Source: Candidatus Acidianus copahuensis (GTDB taxonomy: Archaea; Thermoproteota; Thermoprotei_A; Sulfolobales; Sulfolobaceae). Taken from it: a stretch of DNA of 64,000 nucleotides. The notes under the pieces are model-generated. The model was not told where the DNA came from. It worked only from the letters and a program-made list of their open reading frames with translations, and did not search any database. Positions 61,565 through 64,000 of the stretch are shown here, piece after piece (the first letter of the stretch is position 1; each line of letters opens with the position of its first letter). Where the stretch lies: positions 1 to 64,000 of the forward strand of contig NZ_JFZT01000044.1 of assembly GCF_000632495.1 (NCBI RefSeq). The letters are read 5' to 3'. The position numbers and the translations under genes were made by a program.

Positions 61565-62894
61565 AAAATGGGGTTCTTCGGAGGATGAGGTAGTAAAGTA
61601 TACTTCGTCTGTGCTTTCTGATAAAGAAATAATGGATGAAGTTAAGCTCACAATGAAAGTTCATGTGATAGAGCTTTACCTAGATAAGGTAATAAGTAAA
61701 GAGACATGTAAGAACGTAATTTCTGTAATAAATTCCTTTAAGGAGATAGGAGAAGAATATGAAGACGTTCATGAAGCTTTAGAGGATTACATAATAAAAA
61801 AAGTGGGGAAGGACGGTGACTGGATTGGTCTAGGGAGAAGTAGGAATGACCATGTAGCTACAGCTTTGAGGGTGAAGGCAAGAAACGAACTACTTGACCT
61901 TTTGGATGAAATAAATAAGGCGAGAGAAAAGATTCTCGAAGTAGCTGAGTCATCTACTGATATAATATTTCCGACTTTTACTCATCTACAACCTGCACAA
62001 CCTTCCACTTTAGCTCACTATCTATTATATCTCGAGGAAGAGCTGAGCTCGAGGTGGAAGTCAATATTTAGTTCTTTGAAATTAGTCAATAGATCTCCAT
62101 TAGGAAGTGGGGCAATTGTTGGAACGAACTTTAAGCTAAATAGGGAAAGAGAAGCGGAACTTTTAGGATTTGATGAGGTAATAGTTAACACAATATCAGC
62201 CACATCCTCAAGAGGAGATCTTATAAGCGCAGTTCTCGAAGTATGTAATCTTGATCTTGCTCTTAGTAGATTTGCTGAAGATATGGTTTTTCTTTCCTCC
62301 AAATTTGTCGACTTACTTGAGCTTCCAGATTCCCACGTTAGCACGAGTAGCCTAATGCCGCAGAAGAGAAATCCAGTTACTATGGAGATATTGAGGGCAA
62401 AGGCTGGCGAATGCTTAGGTAACGTTATATCCCTATCAACTATTTATAAGGGGTTGCCATCAGGTTATGATTTAGACATACAAGAGATGAATCCGCATTA
62501 TTGGATTCCAATAATTGAAGCAAAAAGGAATATTGAAGTTATTCATTCCTTAATTCAAGGTCTTAAAGTAAAGAGCTCTATTAAGGATGAAACTGTATTA
62601 GCTACTGATGAAGCCGAGTTACTGTCGATGAAAGGAGTTCCCTATAGAGAGGCATACTTTGATATCTCTACTCGAGTAAGACAAGGTTCATTTAAACCTT
62701 CTGAGAACTTCGAAAGTTCTATACGAAACAAAGCTGTAATAGGTTCACCCAATCCAGAAATCCTTAAGCGAGACTTGAAAGATTATCGTGAGAGGTTAGA
62801 AAGGGACAAAAGAATATTAAAGGAATATAAAGACGAGATATTCTCGAAATTAGCTCAACTGAGGGCGTTAGAAGATGATATGCAAGAGGGATAA
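61554..62894 (+). CDS. argH: Argininosuccinate lyase ArgH
   Basis: 446 aa of the fumarase/aspartase superfamily. The signature SSLMPQKRNPVTMEILR (flexible loop with catalytic Ser) and the N-terminal LGRSRNDHVATALRVK and THLQPAQPSTLAHYLLYLE are present. Releases arginine and fumarate. It overlaps argG by 11 nt and carA by 20 nt. Confidence 0.96.
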   Translation: MLYRKWGSSEDEVVKYTSSVLSDKEIMDEVKLTMKVHVIELYLDKVISKETCKNVISVINSFKEIGEEYEDVHEALEDYIIKKVGKDGDWIGLGRSRNDHVATALRVKARNELLDLLDEINKAREKILEVAESSTDIIFPTFTHLQPAQPSTLAHYLLYLEEELSSRWKSIFSSLKLVNRSPLGSGAIVGTNFKLNREREAELLGFDEVIVNTISATSSRGDLISAVLEVCNLDLALSRFAEDMVFLSSKFVDLLELPDSHVSTSSLMPQKRNPVTMEILRAKAGECLGNVISLSTIYKGLPSGYDLDIQEMNPHYWIPIIEAKRNIEVIHSLIQGLKVKSSIKDETVLATDEAELLSMKGVPYREAYFDISTRVRQGSFKPSENFESSIRNKAVIGSPNPEILKRDLKDYRERLERDKRILKEYKDEIFSKLAQLRALEDDMQEG

Positions 62895-63981
62895 GAAAGG
62901 GTATATTTACTTAGAAGACGGTACGCTAATTGAGGGCTGTGGATTTGGAAAGTCTGGGATTAGGTCTGGTGAAGTAGTATTTACAACTTCTATGAATGGT
63001 TATCCAGAATCGTTAACCGATCCGTCATATAAGGGTCAAATTTTGGTAATTACTCATCCATTAGTAGGAAATTACGGAGTCCCAAAAAAACAGGACATAT
63101 CAGGAATATTGAAGAACTTTGAGTCTGATAGGATACAGGTAGAGGGTTTAGTTGTAGTTGAAGAGACAGATCCACATAAGTGGAATTCTGATATGAGTCT
63201 AAATGAGTGGTTAACCTCTGAAGGTGTTCCTGGCGTTTCAGATGTCGATACTAGAATGATAGTAAAGAAAGTCAGAAGCTATGGAGTTATGATGGGAGTT
63301 ATATCATCTGGAGTTAAGATTGACGAACCTGAGAAATATCTAGAGAGAAAATATGACGAAATAGATTTTACTGAATTTACTTCTCCTAAAGTTCCAATAA
63401 TTCATCAAGGGAAAGGAAAGGACTTAATTGTTTTGGTTGACTGTGGTATAAAACACGGGATTCTACAAGAACTATACTTAAGAGGATTTACTATTGTTAG
63501 GGTTCCATGTAAGTTTTCAGCTGACAAAATTATGGATTATATGCCTAAAGGCGTTGTATTTGGTAATGGTCCAGGAAATCCAAATTTATTTTCATCTCTG
63601 GTCAAAAATTATAAAGATCTAGTGGAGTATGGTATACCAATAATGGGAATTTGTTTAGGTCACCAGATCACAACTTTAGCCTTTGGAGGAAAAGTTAAGA
63701 AAATGAAGTACGGTCATAGAGCCATAAATAAGCCTGTAATAGACGTTACTGACAATAAGTGTTATATAACAACTCATAATCACGGTTACGGAGTATTTAA
63801 GGAAGATGTTCCTCAAGACATGAAGGTTTGGTTCTATAATCCAGATGACATGATAGTTGAGGGTTTAGTTCACCAAAAGTTACCCATTATAACTGTTCAG
63901 TTTCATCCAGAGGCTAGACCAGGACCATGGGATGTAACTTGGATCTTCGATAAATTTAGGGTGATGTTAAATGGACATTAG
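62875..63981 (+). CDS. carA: Carbamoyl-phosphate synthase small subunit CarA
   Basis: 368 aa. N-terminal CarA-specific domain (YLEDGTLIEGCGFGKSG, VVFTTSMNGYPESLTDPSY, GVPGVSDVDTRMIVKKVR) and a C-terminal class I glutaminase with nucleophile Cys in PIMGICLGHQITTLAFGG and His/Glu in VQFHPEARPGP. Supplies ammonia to CarB for the arginine and pyrimidine routes. Its stop overlaps the carB start by 11 nt. Confidence 0.96.
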   Translation: MICKRDKKGYIYLEDGTLIEGCGFGKSGIRSGEVVFTTSMNGYPESLTDPSYKGQILVITHPLVGNYGVPKKQDISGILKNFESDRIQVEGLVVVEETDPHKWNSDMSLNEWLTSEGVPGVSDVDTRMIVKKVRSYGVMMGVISSGVKIDEPEKYLERKYDEIDFTEFTSPKVPIIHQGKGKDLIVLVDCGIKHGILQELYLRGFTIVRVPCKFSADKIMDYMPKGVVFGNGPGNPNLFSSLVKNYKDLVEYGIPIMGICLGHQITTLAFGGKVKKMKYGHRAINKPVIDVTDNKCYITTHNHGYGVFKEDVPQDMKVWFYNPDDMIVEGLVHQKLPIITVQFHPEARPGPWDVTWIFDKFRVMLNGH

Positions 63982-64000
63982 GAAAGTAATTGTAGTAGGT
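63971..64000 (+). CDS. carB: Carbamoyl-phosphate synthase large subunit CarB, first 10 codons only
   Basis: ATG 63971 opens MDIRKVIVVG, running off the window. The KVIVVG strand directly after carA in the same operon is what CarB begins with before its GSGPIxIGQ loop. Only the position and these residues support the call, but the context makes it near certain. Confidence 0.85.
   Translation, partial: MDIRKVIVVG

Overview
The window is an A+T-rich, gene-dense archaeal chromosome segment that most resembles a thermoacidophilic crenarchaeon of the order Sulfolobales (Sulfolobus/Acidianus/Metallosphaera type). The signs are: a SegA-SegB segregation pair, a CdvB/ESCRT-III paralog, a DoxB/FoxA-like heme-copper oxidase subunit, a GAT-QueC archaeosine enzyme, divergent pyrBI/pyrEF operons, many GTG/TTG starts with a TATA box about 25 nt upstream (leaderless transcripts), and decayed TnpB-type insertion sequences. 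Everything here is read from sequence and remembered family motifs; no database search was run.

Layout. 1-5.5 kb: start of an oxidase gene (cut by the window edge), crotonase-like enzyme, ABC exporter, PurM/HypE-like protein, CobY-like guanylyltransferase, DUF1614 membrane protein. 5.5-12.6 kb is a plastic region: an internally deleted TnpB element, ThiN and PadR genes, then a sulfide:quinone reductase-like gene and segAB bounded by two perfect 257-bp direct repeats, then a second, nearly identical copy of the oxidase gene in inverted orientation to the first. 12.8-20.6 kb: ferritin-VIT1 iron transporter, CBS-HPF fusion (likely ribosome hibernation) with a nitrilase, HDAC-like deacetylase, purT, orphan PD-(D/E)xK nuclease-like gene, dolichol-kinase-like gene. 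20.6-22.1 kb: TnpB relics and a C/D-box sRNA. 22.1-34.9 kb: flavoprotein, nucleotidyltransferase, MoaB, Fe-S protein, DUF1998 helicase, GAT-QueC, hydrolases, TauE/SafE plus DUF1634 pair, MFS transporter. 34.9-36.9 kb: mostly decayed transposon DNA. 36.9-48.2 kb: Lrp regulator, then a long overlapping pyr operon (pyrB-I-K-C-D-orf-orf-marC) divergent from pyrE-F-JAMM-like, an AbrB-PhoU regulator, a CdvB paralog and a dihydrolipoamide-dehydrogenase-like gene. 48.2-50.7 kb: a frameshifted taw3, queE, NOG1-like GTPase and a tRNA-binding protein. 50.9-59.5 kb: purC-S-Q-L-F-F2-D-M. 59.6-64 kb: zinc-finger regulator, small RHH protein, argG-argH-carA-carB (the last cut by the window end).

How it fits together. 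Much of the right half is nucleotide and arginine supply: carAB makes carbamoyl phosphate for both argG/argH and pyrB; the pur operon plus purT makes IMP precursors; pyrBI-K-C-D and pyrEF make UMP. tRNA modification is represented by queE and GAT-QueC (archaeosine) and taw3 (wybutosine). The most notable observations are the oxidase paralog pair with a short island of divergence in otherwise identical DNA, the duplicated structured 257-bp repeat around segAB, TnpB elements that lost their core but kept their 3' hairpin, a PurF paralog without its glutaminase residues, a -1 frameshift in taw3, purQ without a usual start codon, and the CBS-HPF fusion.
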